Positions 1 through 7,726 are shown, numbered from the stretch's first letter. The stretch is 37,934 nt of DNA from an uncultured Clostridia bacterium (GCA_904420285.1 CAJFUM010000089.1:1-37934); one strand, 5' to 3'. Made by a program: numbers and translations. The notes: generated by a model not told the origin, from the sequence alone.

Positions 1-83
1 AAAAAAATTAAGCATTTTGAATGCTTACAAGATTTTTGCATATGGAAAAGTGTTTAAAATCCGAGCTCAACATAATATTTTAG

Positions 84-114
84 TTATCCACATTTTTACA
101 AAAAGTGTGGATAA
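84..114. promoter_or_regulatory. Inverted pair of consensus DnaA boxes
   Basis: TTATCCACA at 84-92 and its exact reverse complement TGTGGATAA at 106-114 both match the DnaA box consensus TTATNCACA. They face each other across 13 nt, so the segment can also form a long hairpin. No dnaA, dnaN or other origin gene is visible in the window, so this is either a dispersed DnaA-binding site, the edge of a DnaA-box cluster lying upstream, or simply a hairpin. The sequence match is certain; the function is inferred. Confidence 0.5.
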
Positions 115-121
115 CTTTATA

Positions 122-162
122 AAGCGGTCAAAATTTTATTTTAGTGGCCGCTTAATTTCTTA
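122..162 (+). terminator. Putative terminator of an off-window upstream gene
   Basis: AAGCGGTCA (122-130) pairs with TGGCCGCTT (145-153), a 9-bp stem with one G-U pair and a 14-nt loop. The tail AATTTCTTATATAATTTT is U-rich but interrupted. It probably ends a transcript entering from the left. Nothing else in the first 180 bases looks coding; the 63-codon open frame here has no ribosome-binding site. Confidence 0.4.
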
Positions 163-182
163 TATAATTTTCCATCAAATTA

Positions 183-211
183 TAGACACTTTTATTAAAT
201 TGTGTTAATAT
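183..211 (+). promoter_or_regulatory. Promoter of tRNA-Gln
   Basis: TAGACA (183-188), a 17-nt spacer and TAATAT (206-211), with an extended -10 TGT at 203-205. It sits 37 nt before the tRNA gene. Confidence 0.5.
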
Positions 212-247
212 ATCTTTAGATAGCTTGTTATTACTATATACACATAT

Positions 248-322
248 TGGGGTGTAGCCAAGCGGTAAGGCAGATGGCTCTGACCCATCGATGCGTAGGT
301 TCGAATCCTACTACCCCAACCA
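248..322 (+). tRNA. tRNA-Gln (anticodon CTG)
   Basis: The cloverleaf is complete. The acceptor TGGGGTG (248-254) pairs with TACCCCA (312-318), with a G-U at the seventh pair. The anticodon stem GATGG/CCATC encloses the loop CTCTGAC, giving anticodon CTG (reads CAG). The T-loop contains TTCGAAT, the discriminator is A, and CCA is encoded at 320-322. The 5' half AGCCAAGCGGTAAGGCA is typical of bacterial glutamine tRNAs. Confidence 0.95.
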
Positions 323-356
323 AAATTCTGCTAAACTAAGATAGAAGGTGAAGAAT

Positions 357-677
357 ATGGTTGAAAGAGTTATTAGCAGAGAAATAATGGAAACAATTAA
401 AAAGTATATTGAAAGAATTAGCAAATATTATAAAATAGAGGCAATAATATTATTTGGTTCTTATGCAAAAGGAACTCAAAATGAAGATAGCGATATTGAT
501 ATAGCTGTAATATCAAGTGATTTTAAAAATCTTATTCAAGATGGTGCAGATTTAATTGGTTATACATGGAAAATAGATACTAGAATAGAACCACATCCGA
601 TTAGAACAGAAGATTATGAAAATATTACTACTCCTTTTGTACAAGAAGTCATAAATACTGGAATAAAGGTAGCATAA
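357..677 (+). CDS. MNT-type nucleotidyltransferase-domain protein, orphan
   Basis: A 106-residue protein with the minimal nucleotidyltransferase signature GSYAKGTQNEDSDIDIAV in its first half: the GS motif followed by the paired metal-binding aspartates (DSDID). A later acidic residue in TRIEPHPI could be the third carboxylate. Proteins of this size and motif pattern (pol beta superfamily, MntA-like) often act as antitoxins that AMPylate a HEPN-domain toxin encoded next door. No HEPN gene is present here; the neighbours are tRNA-Gln and a 45-codon charged ORF. I chose ATG 357 because AGAAGG at 343-348 is well spaced for it, whereas the upstream in-frame GTG at 348 lacks a site. The family call is solid; a toxin-antitoxin role is only inferred. 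Confidence 0.8.
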   Translation: MVERVISREIMETIKKYIERISKYYKIEAIILFGSYAKGTQNEDSDIDIAVISSDFKNLIQDGADLIGYTWKIDTRIEPHPIRTEDYENITTPFVQEVINTGIKVA

Positions 678-709
678 TTATTGGTAAAAAAGAGATGGGA
701 GAAAAAGAT

Positions 710-847
710 ATGATAGTTGATAAAAAAGGAAAAATATTTGAAGATAGAAGAAGGAATAAAACAGATAGAAGAAAAAATGAAATAGATAGTACTGGTGGAA
801 GACGTAAAGAAGAAAGAAGAAAAGAAAACAATAAAATTAGAAAGTAA
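710..847 (+). CDS. Small highly charged protein, unknown function
   Basis: A 45-codon ORF starting at ATG 710 behind GGGAGA (697-702). An earlier in-frame ATG at 695 would give 50 residues but is less well placed. The product is almost all charged, rich in Arg, Lys and Glu, with repeated DRR/RRK triplets (EDRRR, TDRRK, GGRRKEERRK). There is no membrane segment or cysteine. It begins 32 nt after the nucleotidyltransferase-fold gene and precedes the terminator at 894-947, so the two may be co-transcribed. I do not recognise it. The repeated RR motifs could bind RNA or a cyclic nucleotide, but that is speculation. It may also be non-coding. Confidence 0.45.
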   Translation: MIVDKKGKIFEDRRRNKTDRRKNEIDSTGGRRKEERRKENNKIRK

Positions 848-893
848 TTTATTGTATTTATTAATGTTGGTTATAATTTTGGTTATTTAGAAG

Positions 894-947
894 AAGGGAA
901 CATAATGAACTTTATTTTTATATAGTTCATTATAGTTCCCTTGCATT
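894..947. terminator. Bidirectional terminator
   Basis: The arm 894-910 (AAGGGAACATAATGAAC) pairs with 925-942 (one bulged base, complementary through GTTCAT...GTTCCCTT) around a T-rich loop. It sits between the plus-strand ORF ending at 847 and the minus-strand Cys-rich gene ending at 966, and has A/T runs on both sides, so it can end transcription from both directions. Confidence 0.75.
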
Positions 948-965
948 TTTTATTGTATTAAAGGA

Positions 966-1085
966 TTAGCAACATCCTCCTCTACCTCCACCGCAACAGC
1001 AGCAGATTAATATTAATAATATTATTATCCAGATGCAGTCATCACCAAATCCGAAACCACATCCACATCCTCTATTTTCTGGCAT
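966..1085 (-). CDS. Small Cys/Gly-rich membrane miniprotein
   Basis: A 39-codon minus-strand gene with an excellent ribosome-binding site (GGGGGGAATTAAT before the ATG at 1085). It has an N-terminal glycine/cysteine segment (RGCGCGFGFG), a hydrophobic Ile/Leu stretch long enough for one membrane pass, and a Cys-Gly tail starting ICCCCGGG and ending GGCC. Very short proteins of this design occur in spore-forming Firmicutes and are often annotated as YjcZ-like sporulation or high-cysteine proteins. I infer a spore-envelope role. It lies 53 nt downstream of a second gene of the same kind on the same strand (1139-1261), and both probably share the terminator at 894-947. A relative is encoded at 21449-21610. 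Confidence 0.75.
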   Translation of the reverse strand: MPENRGCGCGFGFGDDCIWIIILLILICCCCGGGRGGCC

Positions 1086-1138
1086 ATTAATTCCCCCCTT
1101 TCGTATTTGTAAGTATTTTTAGAAAATTTAATGTAAGA

Positions 1139-1261
1139 TTAGCAACCACAAGAATTGTTACATCCATTACTACAACAATTGTTACCTCCGCAACAGAAAA
1201 GTAGTAAGAATAGGATTATGAACCATAATAGTTCACTATTATTACAACAACAATTTCCCAT
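1139..1261 (-). CDS. Small Cys/Asn-rich membrane miniprotein
   Basis: A 40-codon minus-strand gene preceded by AAAGGAGG seven bases before the ATG at 1261. The product begins MGNCCCNNS, has a hydrophobic core (ELLWFIILFLLLF) that would span a membrane once, and ends in a Cys/Asn/Gly tail (CCGGNNCC...SNGCNNSCGC). The layout is the same as the protein at 966-1085: metal-binding or disulfide-forming cysteines on both sides of one helix. Likely a spore-coat or membrane miniprotein by analogy with other short Cys-rich sporulation proteins; this is inferred. No clear promoter was found upstream. Confidence 0.75.
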   Translation of the reverse strand: MGNCCCNNSELLWFIILFLLLFCCGGNNCCSNGCNNSCGC

Positions 1262-1391
1262 CTCTTTACCTCCTTTAAAACTAGAAAAATGTTTTTAGTT
1301 CTTTCGTATGGTATATATTATTCAAAATCAAAAAAAGGGTTACAGATTTTATTTTAGGTTATTAATATTTAGAATTTTTTTTCTAAAAACC

Positions 1392-1421
1392 TATACAAAA
1401 AATGTAGATTAATGATATAAT
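1392..1421 (+). promoter_or_regulatory. Promoter of mutL
   Basis: TATACA (1392-1397), an 18-nt spacer, and a perfect TATAAT at 1416-1421 with extended -10 TGA at 1413-1415. It lies about 50 nt before the mutL start. Confidence 0.55.
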
Positions 1422-1473
1422 TCTAAAGAAATATGTAATATAACAAAAGACCTTAGAAAGGAAGAAATAATAA

Positions 1474-3726
1474 ATGGGAAATATTGTTTTATTAGATGAA
1501 TTAACAATAAATAAAATAGCTGCAGGAGAAGTTATAGAAAGACCAGCTTCTGTTGTAAAAGAACTTGTTGAAAATTCTATTGATGCAGGAGCAAATAAAA
1601 TAACAGTTGAAATAAAAAATGGAGGAATATCATATATAAGGGTTGCAGATAATGGAAAAGGTTTTCTTCCAGATGATATGGAAATGGCTTTTGAAAGACA
1701 TGCTACAAGTAAAATAAGAAAAGCACAAGATTTAGAAACAGTTACTTCTATGGGGTTTAGAGGAGAGGCTTTGGCAAGTATAGCTGCAATAAGTCATGTT
1801 GAGCTTATATCGAAAACAATGGATAATGATATAGGAAAAAAGATTGAAGTAAAAGGTGGAAATATAATTAGTTTTGAAGATGCAGGATGTCCACAAGGAA
1901 GTACAATTACTATAACAGATTTGTTTTTTAATACTCCTGTAAGATATAAATTTTTAAAGAAAGATTTTACAGAGGCAGGATATATAGAAGATGTAATTAC
2001 AAGAATAGCTTTAGTCCATCCAGAAATTTCTTTAAAACTTATTAATTCTGGAAAAGTTGTAATACAATCTCCTGGAAATGGAGATATAAAGTCAGTTATA
2101 TATAATATTTATGGAAAAGACGTGGCAGAAAATATAATTGATGTAAATTATGATTATGAAGATATAAAAGTTAAAGGTGTTATAGGAAAGCCAGTTATAG
2201 CTCGTTCAAATAGATCTAATCAATTATTTTTTGTGAATAAAAGGTATATAAAGGATAAAACATTAACAAGTGCTGCAGAGCAAGGATATAAAGGGTTATT
2301 AACTATTGGTAAATATGGATTTTTGGTATTAGATATAGAAATGAATCCACAAAAAGTTGATGTAAATGTTCATCCAGCTAAATTAGAAGTAAGATTTGAA
2401 GATGATAACAAAATCTTTAAAGCAATTTATCATGCTATAAGAGATAGTTTATTAAAAGAAGATCTTGTGCCAGATAGAACTAAAATAGAGCTAGATAAAC
2501 AGATGAATTCAAATAATTCATGGAAAATGAATACAAGCTTTACAATGCCAAAAATTAATACTGAGTCAAGTAATGAAAAGCATGAGAAAATAGAAGAGAA
2601 TAATACTCCTAAGATAGATATATTAGAAGAAATAAATAAGTTTAAAGATAAACCATTATTAGATCCATCTCTTATTTCACCTAATAATGAAAAACAAGAT
2701 GATGAAAAAAAGCAAGAAATTAAAGAAGAAGTGGCAGATGACAAAAAAGAAAATGAAGCAGAAGAAAAATTTACTTCAAAAATTAGTGAAATATTAAACA
2801 GATTTGGTAACAAGAAAAAAGAGGAAGAAGTAGAAAAAGAAAAAATTGATGATACTCAAAATTTTATAGCACAAATATATAATAATAAAAATGAAGAAAA
2901 AAAGGATGATAATGGAGAAACTAAAGTTGTAGATTTATCTGAGATAAGTGAAAAAATAAAAGAGATGGATAATTTACAAATAGAGCCAGAATATCAAAAT
3001 TTCGATGAAATGTATGCTCGTACATTTGGAAAAACACTAAAAGCCGAACCAAAAGTAGAAGAAGAAAAAGATGAGTATAAAGTAGATGCAAATGAAATGA
3101 AAACTACCGATAATATATCTATTTTTGATAAATTGCCACAAAGCGAAATTCCAGAGTACAAATATATAGGAATAGCTTTTTCTACTTATATAATAATTGA
3201 AATGAATAATGAGCTATATATTATTGATCAACATGCAGCTCATGAGAGAATAATGTATGAAAAAATAAAAAAGAATTATTATAGTAATGATAATAAAGAT
3301 TCTCAACTTATGTTGTTACCAGATATAATTACATTAAGCCACAAAGATATGCAAATAGCTAAAGATAATATGGAAATATTTGAAAGAGCAGGATTTGATT
3401 TAGAGGAATTTGGAGAAAACACAATAAAATTAAGTGGTGTACCAACAGTTTGCTTGGATTTAGATACAAAAGAATTATTTTTAGAAACATTGGACGAAAT
3501 TAATACTGTTGCACGTACTGCTAAGCAAGAGATTGAAGAAAAGTTTATAGCTACAATAGCGTGCAAAGCGGCAGTTAAAGCAAATATGGCTCTTACAAAA
3601 GAAGAAGTGGATAATTTAATGAAACAATTATTGGTTTTACCAAATCCATTTACATGTCCACATGGTAGACCAACAGCTATTAGAATGACTAAAAATGATA
3701 TTGAAAAGAAATTTTCTAGGAGATAA
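1474..3726 (+). CDS. mutL: DNA mismatch repair protein MutL (endonuclease type)
   Basis: A 750-residue MutL, the mismatch-repair matchmaker and nicking endonuclease. The N-terminal GHKL ATPase shows KELVENSIDAGA, ADNGKG and MGFRGEALASIA. The middle (about residues 330-560) is a long Lys/Glu-rich linker of low complexity. The C-terminal domain has the metal-dependent nicking motif DQHAAHERIMYE (about residues 585-596), the ACKAAVKAN segment and the CPHGRP zinc/metal motif, so it is the MutH-independent type. Start ATG 1474 follows AAAGGAAG. It is the first gene of a run with a membrane protein and miaA. mutS, which often precedes mutL in Firmicutes, is not upstream here. Confidence 0.97.
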   Translation: MGNIVLLDELTINKIAAGEVIERPASVVKELVENSIDAGANKITVEIKNGGISYIRVADNGKGFLPDDMEMAFERHATSKIRKAQDLETVTSMGFRGEALASIAAISHVELISKTMDNDIGKKIEVKGGNIISFEDAGCPQGSTITITDLFFNTPVRYKFLKKDFTEAGYIEDVITRIALVHPEISLKLINSGKVVIQSPGNGDIKSVIYNIYGKDVAENIIDVNYDYEDIKVKGVIGKPVIARSNRSNQLFFVNKRYIKDKTLTSAAEQGYKGLLTIGKYGFLVLDIEMNPQKVDVNVHPAKLEVRFEDDNKIFKAIYHAIRDSLLKEDLVPDRTKIELDKQMNSNNSWKMNTSFTMPKINTESSNEKHEKIEENNTPKIDILEEINKFKDKPLLDPSLISPNNEKQDDEKKQEIKEEVADDKKENEAEEKFTSKISEILNRFGNKKKEEEVEKEKIDDTQNFIAQIYNNKNEEKKDDNGETKVVDLSEISEKIKEMDNLQIEPEYQNFDEMYARTFGKTLKAEPKVEEEKDEYKVDANEMKTTDNISIFDKLPQSEIPEYKYIGIAFSTYIIIEMNNELYIIDQHAAHERIMYEKIKKNYYSNDNKDSQLMLLPDIITLSHKDMQIAKDNMEIFERAGFDLEEFGENTIKLSGVPTVCLDLDTKELFLETLDEINTVARTAKQEIEEKFIATIACKAAVKANMALTKEEVDNLMKQLLVLPNPFTCPHGRPTAIRMTKNDIEKKFSRR

Positions 3727-3729
3727 AAG

Positions 3730-4332
3730 ATGATAGGTATTTTATTATTTATATTATTATTGAATGTGGTTTCAATAGTTTTAATGTATTATTGTTTAGG
3801 AGATATAGATAAAAAAGAAAAATTAATATTTATTGCTGCTGGAACAGCTATAATGTATGTATTAACTAATTTTATTTATTGGATTAGTACAAAAAGCATT
3901 GAAATAACACAAGTTTCAGAGCAAAGTAAGAATTTAATTACATTTTTATTTGTTCCAATTAACGGGATTTTAATTCTTCCACTATTTGCAAAATCGTATA
4001 CAAAATATAAATATGGTAGTTTAAATAAAACAGTATTCACAAAAAGAGGAATTGTACTTGGAGTAATTTTATTAATAATTCTAATAATTGAGTGTATATA
4101 TTTTAAAAATATTCAAGAGCAAATTGTAAATATGATTACAGAAAATATTAAACAAGAGCAAGCAGAAACACAAGAGAATAGTTTGGTAACAAATAGTACA
4201 AATGATATAAGTAATGATGTTAATGTTCAAAATGAAGTATATACTGAAGGTATAAATACTGTAAATGAAACTAATATTATTACAGAAAATATTGTTACAG
4301 ATGCAAATGAAATTAATGTTGTTATAGAATAA
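3730..4332 (+). CDS. Membrane protein with four predicted helices, unknown
   Basis: A 200-residue protein starting three bases after the mutL stop, with AGGAG inside the end of mutL, so it is translated from the same message. Hydrophobic segments lie near residues 1-25, 35-57, 75-95 and 108-128. The rest is a hydrophilic tail rich in Asn, Thr, Glu and Val with repeated NxNxV/TEN-like stretches, probably outside the cell. No motif is recognised. Its position between mutL and miaA suggests co-expression rather than a shared function. Confidence 0.8.
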   Translation: MIGILLFILLLNVVSIVLMYYCLGDIDKKEKLIFIAAGTAIMYVLTNFIYWISTKSIEITQVSEQSKNLITFLFVPINGILILPLFAKSYTKYKYGSLNKTVFTKRGIVLGVILLIILIIECIYFKNIQEQIVNMITENIKQEQAETQENSLVTNSTNDISNDVNVQNEVYTEGINTVNETNIITENIVTDANEINVVIE

Positions 4333-4353
4333 ATTTTTAGCAGGAGTGGAATT

Positions 4354-5274
4354 ATGCAGAAAGTTATAGTAATATGTGGTCCAACAGCATCTGGAAAAAC
4401 TAATTTATCAATAGAGCTAGCTAAAAAAATAGATGGGGAGATAGTATCTTGTGATTCAATGCAAATATATAAAAATATGACAATTGGTACAGCAAAACCT
4501 ACTATAGAAGAAATGCAAGGAATAAAACATTATATGATAGATTGTGTTTCTCCAGATGTAAGATACAGTGTAGCAGATTATAAAAAAGATGCAACTAAAT
4601 CTATACAAGAGATTATAGAAAAAGGAAAAGTTCCAATAGTAGTAGGAGGAACAGGTTTATATTTAGAATCCCTTATTTATGGTATTGATTATAACGAAAT
4701 AAAAGTAGATTTAGAATATAGAGAAAAATTGGAAAAACTATTAGAAACAGATGGATTAGATAAAATATATGATATGGCAAAAGAAATTGATGAAAAAGCA
4801 ATGGAGAAAATAAGTAGAAATGATAAAAAAAGAATCTTTAGAGTTTTAGAAATTTATCATTCTACAGGAAAAACAAAAACACAATTAGAGATAGAGTCTA
4901 GAAAGAATGGTCCAGAATACAATTATATTTTATTTGGAATTACAATGGATAGGGAAAAGTTATATGATAGAATAAATAAAAGAGTGGATTTAATGATTGC
5001 TAATGGATTAATTGAAGAAGTACAGAATTTAATAGCTAAATATAATTCTTTCCCTACAGCAATGCAAGGCTTAGGTTATAAAGAAGTAATTCAATACATA
5101 AATGGAGATTTGACTAAAGATGAAATGATAGATAAAATAAAGCAAGAAACAAGAAGATATGCAAAAAGGCAACTTACATGGTTTAGAAAATATAAAGAGA
5201 TTGTATGGCTTTCGGGATTGGATGATGTTAATAAAAATTTGGAAATTATAATTCAAAAATTGAAGGAAAATTAA
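4354..5274 (+). CDS. miaA: tRNA dimethylallyltransferase MiaA
   Basis: A 306-residue protein that transfers a dimethylallyl group to A37 of tRNAs reading codons that begin with U. It has the P-loop GPTASGKTNLS at residues 8-18, the substrate-binding DSMQIYKNMTIGTAKP, VGGTGLYLESL, and the tRNA-binding C-terminal region with AMQGLGYKE and RYAKRQLTWFRK, all typical of the family, as is the length. Start ATG 4354 follows GCAGGAG. It is the third gene after mutL, a common clostridial order. Hfq, often next, is absent. Confidence 0.97.
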   Translation: MQKVIVICGPTASGKTNLSIELAKKIDGEIVSCDSMQIYKNMTIGTAKPTIEEMQGIKHYMIDCVSPDVRYSVADYKKDATKSIQEIIEKGKVPIVVGGTGLYLESLIYGIDYNEIKVDLEYREKLEKLLETDGLDKIYDMAKEIDEKAMEKISRNDKKRIFRVLEIYHSTGKTKTQLEIESRKNGPEYNYILFGITMDREKLYDRINKRVDLMIANGLIEEVQNLIAKYNSFPTAMQGLGYKEVIQYINGDLTKDEMIDKIKQETRRYAKRQLTWFRKYKEIVWLSGLDDVNKNLEIIIQKLKEN

Positions 5275-5315
5275 TAAAATATTTATACATATATTATGTA
5301 TATTAATATAAAGGA

Positions 5316-6596
5316 ATGGGAGCAATATTGAAGGAAACTAAAGCTAATAAGAATGAAAAAAAGACAAAAATGAAATTTAAAGATATATTAAAAAAGCATA
5401 AAACTAAAATTATTATGCTCTTATTGTTATGCATATTTATATATATAGTATATGTGGTTGTAAGATTAATACAAAATCCTACAGATACAGTTTATGTGGA
5501 AATGGGACAAATACAAGAAGAAGAGGAAGGCGTTGGATATATAGTAAGAGATGAAACTGTACTAAAAGGTGAAAATTATAAAAATGGAATAGAACAGATA
5601 AAAACAGAAGGAGAAAAAGTTGCAAAAAATGAACCAATATTTAGATACTATTCTAATAATGAAGAAAATCTTATAAAGAAAATACAGGATTTAGATGCAA
5701 AAATAGATGAAGCAATGTCGAAAAACAATGTTCCTTCAGCAGATACAAGAGCATTGGAAGAACAAATAAATACTAAAATAAATGAACTATATGGAGAAAG
5801 CAATATAACTAAAATACAAGAAAATAAACAGCAAATAGCAAACAATATGACCAAAAAAGCAAAAATTACGGGAGAATTGAGTCCAGCAGGCTCGTATTTA
5901 AAAAAGTTAGTTGATGAAAGATCTAAATATGAAAATCAGTTAAATAAAGGAGCAGAATATTTAAATGCAACAAAAAGCGGAATTGTATCATATAGAGTAG
6001 ATGGATATGAAGAAGTATTAACTCCTAAAGATTTTGGTAAATATAATAAAGAATTTTTAGAAGGACTAAATTTAAAAACAGGGCAAATAATTCCAACAAG
6101 TAATGAAAGCGGAAAAATAATAGATAATTATTATTGCTATATTATAGTTGTACTAGATTCTAAATATGCTGAAGAAGCAGAAGTTGGAGATGAAGTTACA
6201 TTAAGGCTTCCTAGTGGAGCAGAGGTAGAGGCTAGTATTGAATATAAAATTGTAGAAGATAAAGAATATATACTAACTTTTAAAATTGAAAAAAATGTTG
6301 AGGAATTAATTAGTTATAGAAAAATATCATTAGAAATTATTTGGTGGAGTAAATCTGGTTTAAAAGTACCAAATACAGCTATTTCATATGATGAAAATAC
6401 TAATGTTTCTTATGTTACTAGAACAAGAATAGGATATGAAGATAAAATATTAGTAAAAATTCTAAAATCAAATGAAAAATATTCTATAGTTACTAATTAT
6501 ACTAGTGAAGAATTAGGAGAATTTGGGTATACATCAGCAGAAATAAATAGAATGCCAAGTATTACAATTTATGATGAAATATTAATCAATAAATAA
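5316..6596 (+). CDS. HlyD-like membrane-anchored protein preceding sepF
   Basis: A 426-residue protein with a basic N-terminus, one transmembrane helix (about residues 32-55) and a large extracytoplasmic part. After the helix comes a barrel-sandwich-like half motif (EEEGVGYIVRDETVL...EGEKVAKNEPIFRY), a coiled coil (about 115-210), then a second beta-rich region containing TLRLPSGAEVEASIEYKI and LKVPNTAISYDE. This is the layout of HlyD/membrane-fusion adaptors, although no ABC transporter is nearby. Genes of this kind lie next to sepF in several Clostridia (from memory). The start is uncertain: ATG 5316 has AAGGA immediately against it, and in-frame TTG 5328 has GGGAG at 5318-5322. Confidence 0.7.
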   Translation: MGAILKETKANKNEKKTKMKFKDILKKHKTKIIMLLLLCIFIYIVYVVVRLIQNPTDTVYVEMGQIQEEEEGVGYIVRDETVLKGENYKNGIEQIKTEGEKVAKNEPIFRYYSNNEENLIKKIQDLDAKIDEAMSKNNVPSADTRALEEQINTKINELYGESNITKIQENKQQIANNMTKKAKITGELSPAGSYLKKLVDERSKYENQLNKGAEYLNATKSGIVSYRVDGYEEVLTPKDFGKYNKEFLEGLNLKTGQIIPTSNESGKIIDNYYCYIIVVLDSKYAEEAEVGDEVTLRLPSGAEVEASIEYKIVEDKEYILTFKIEKNVEELISYRKISLEIIWWSKSGLKVPNTAISYDENTNVSYVTRTRIGYEDKILVKILKSNEKYSIVTNYTSEELGEFGYTSAEINRMPSITIYDEILINK

Positions 6597-6600
6597 AGAA

Positions 6601-6644
6601 ATATTACAATTATGTTACAATTATATTAAAATTATATTACAAAA
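6601..6644 (+). repeat. Four tandem 11-bp repeats upstream of the sepF promoter
   Basis: Units at 6601-6611 ATATTACAATT, 6612-6622 ATGTTACAATT, 6623-6633 ATATTAAAATT and 6634-6644 ATATTACAAAA. The last unit ends exactly 12 nt before the -35 hexamer at 6657. The same unit recurs with the same offset before rsmD and ftsK. The 11-bp period places each copy on one face of the helix, which suggests a regulator-binding array. Confidence 0.7.
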
Positions 6645-6656
6645 ATAAAAAAACTA

Positions 6657-6685
6657 TTGACAATATGGATAAAATGATAGATACT
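6657..6685 (+). promoter_or_regulatory. Promoter of sepF-divIVA
   Basis: Perfect -35 TTGACA (6657-6662) and -10 GATACT (6680-6685) at 17-nt spacing. TACTAT at 6682-6687 is an alternative -10. It lies 12 nt after the tandem repeat array and about 45 nt before the sepF start. Confidence 0.7.
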
Positions 6686-6731
6686 ATATAAAGCGAAACG
6701 AATGACGAATATTTTTAAGGAGGTTTTATAA

Positions 6732-7214
6732 ATGTCAGGAGCTATTATGGAAAAAGTATGGGGAATGTTAGGTTTACCAGAAAAGGATGAAGAAGAAGTA
6801 GAAGATATAGATTATGATAAAAATGAAGAAATAGAAGAGCAAGACGAGGAAGAAGAAGATAGAAGAATTTGGGGAAGAAAGAGTAATAAAGTTGTAAATA
6901 TGCCACAAACTCAACAAGTTAAGATGGTTATTTGTCAACCTACTACTTTTGAACAATCAGAGAGTATATGCAATTTATTAAAAGAAAAGAAATCTATAAT
7001 TGTAAATTTAGAATATGTAAACAAAGATGTAGCTAGAAGAATAGTAGATGTTGTTAGTGGAGCTGTTCATGCATTAGATGGAAATTTACAAAAAGTGTCT
7101 AATTCTATATTCTTAGTTGCACCATATAATTATGATATTACAAACGAAATGGCTAGAGAAGAAATAAAAAATAAATTATCTGTTTCATGGCTAAGAAACA
7201 ATTCAAATAATTAA
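6732..7214 (+). CDS. sepF: Cell division protein SepF
   Basis: A 160-residue SepF that anchors and bundles FtsZ at the division septum. It has the N-terminal amphipathic membrane-binding helix (GAIMEKVWGMLGL), an acidic linker very rich in Glu/Asp (residues 19-45), and the C-terminal SepF domain (about 65-150) with QPTTFEQSESICNLL, KSIIVNLEYVNKDVARRIVD and FSGAVHALDG-like SGAVHALDGNLQKVS. Start ATG 6732 follows AAGGAGG. It forms an operon with divIVA 32 nt downstream and has its own promoter and repeat array. Confidence 0.96.
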   Translation: MSGAIMEKVWGMLGLPEKDEEEVEDIDYDKNEEIEEQDEEEEDRRIWGRKSNKVVNMPQTQQVKMVICQPTTFEQSESICNLLKEKKSIIVNLEYVNKDVARRIVDVVSGAVHALDGNLQKVSNSIFLVAPYNYDITNEMAREEIKNKLSVSWLRNNSNN

Positions 7215-7246
7215 TATAGTTATATAAGGAGTTTAGGAGGAAAATT

Positions 7247-7696
7247 ATGTATACACCATTGGATATAGAAAATAAAAAGTTCGCAAAACAAATGATGAAT
7301 GGCTATAGTGTAGAAGAAGTAGACAATTTTTTGGATGAGCTAACACTAGACTATGAAAAACTATATAAAGAATCAAATGAAAACAAAACTAAAATATCTG
7401 AATTAGAAGCAAGTCTTGTAAAATATAAAAATTTAGAATCAACATTACAAAATACTTTAGTAATGGCTCAAAGTACAGCTGATGAAATAAAAAAAGTTGC
7501 AAAACAAGAGGCAGAACAAATAATAAAAGATGCACAAGGAACAGCAAAACAACAAGCAATGGAGCTAGAGCAACAAATTACATTAAAATCTAAAGAATTG
7601 GATGACTTACAAAAACAATTTGATGTATATAAAGCTAAAATGGAATCATTATTAATTTCACAATTAGAATTATTAAAAGAAGTAAATAAAGATTAA
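7247..7696 (+). CDS. divIVA: DivIVA-domain cell-pole/septum protein
   Basis: A 149-residue protein. The N-terminal DivIVA lipid-binding domain shows YTPLDIENKKFAKQMMNGY followed by VEEVDNFLDELTLDYEKLYK, the classic F/Y-x-P-x-(D/E)-I-x(2)-K-x-F pattern. A long coiled coil from about residue 35 to 145 would form the parallel tetramer. DivIVA recognises curved membrane at poles and septum. It is at the short end for the family. AGGAGG sits eight bases before ATG 7247. It follows sepF, as in the Bacillus ylm cluster, but ylmG and ylmH are absent here; a ylmH-like gene lies at 28107. A terminator follows at once. Confidence 0.9.
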   Translation: MYTPLDIENKKFAKQMMNGYSVEEVDNFLDELTLDYEKLYKESNENKTKISELEASLVKYKNLESTLQNTLVMAQSTADEIKKVAKQEAEQIIKDAQGTAKQQAMELEQQITLKSKELDDLQKQFDVYKAKMESLLISQLELLKEVNKD

Positions 7697-7701
7697 AATA
7701 G

Positions 7702-7726
7702 AGCTAGTTAACAACTAGCTTTTTTG
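7702..7726 (+). terminator. Terminator of the sepF-divIVA operon
   Basis: AGCTAGTT (7702-7709), loop ACA, AACTAGCT (7713-7720), then TTTTT. It starts five bases after the divIVA stop. Confidence 0.9.

Noticed and set aside
17-208. 63-codon plus-strand open frame at the left edge
   Set aside because: No ribosome-binding site, runs through the DnaA boxes, a hairpin and the tRNA-Gln promoter, and has no protein-like features.
1098-1309. CTTTCGTAT repeated upstream of both minus-strand Cys-rich genes (1098-1106, 1301-1309) as a shared sporulation promoter
   Set aside because: One copy overlaps a ribosome-binding site and lies 21 nt from the start, the other 48 nt; neither has a matching -35, so a common promoter role is not supported.
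2430-2813. Antisense 127-codon frame inside mutL
   Set aside because: It is the complement of the Lys/Glu-rich linker (giving Ser/Phe/Leu-rich translation) and has no ribosome-binding site.
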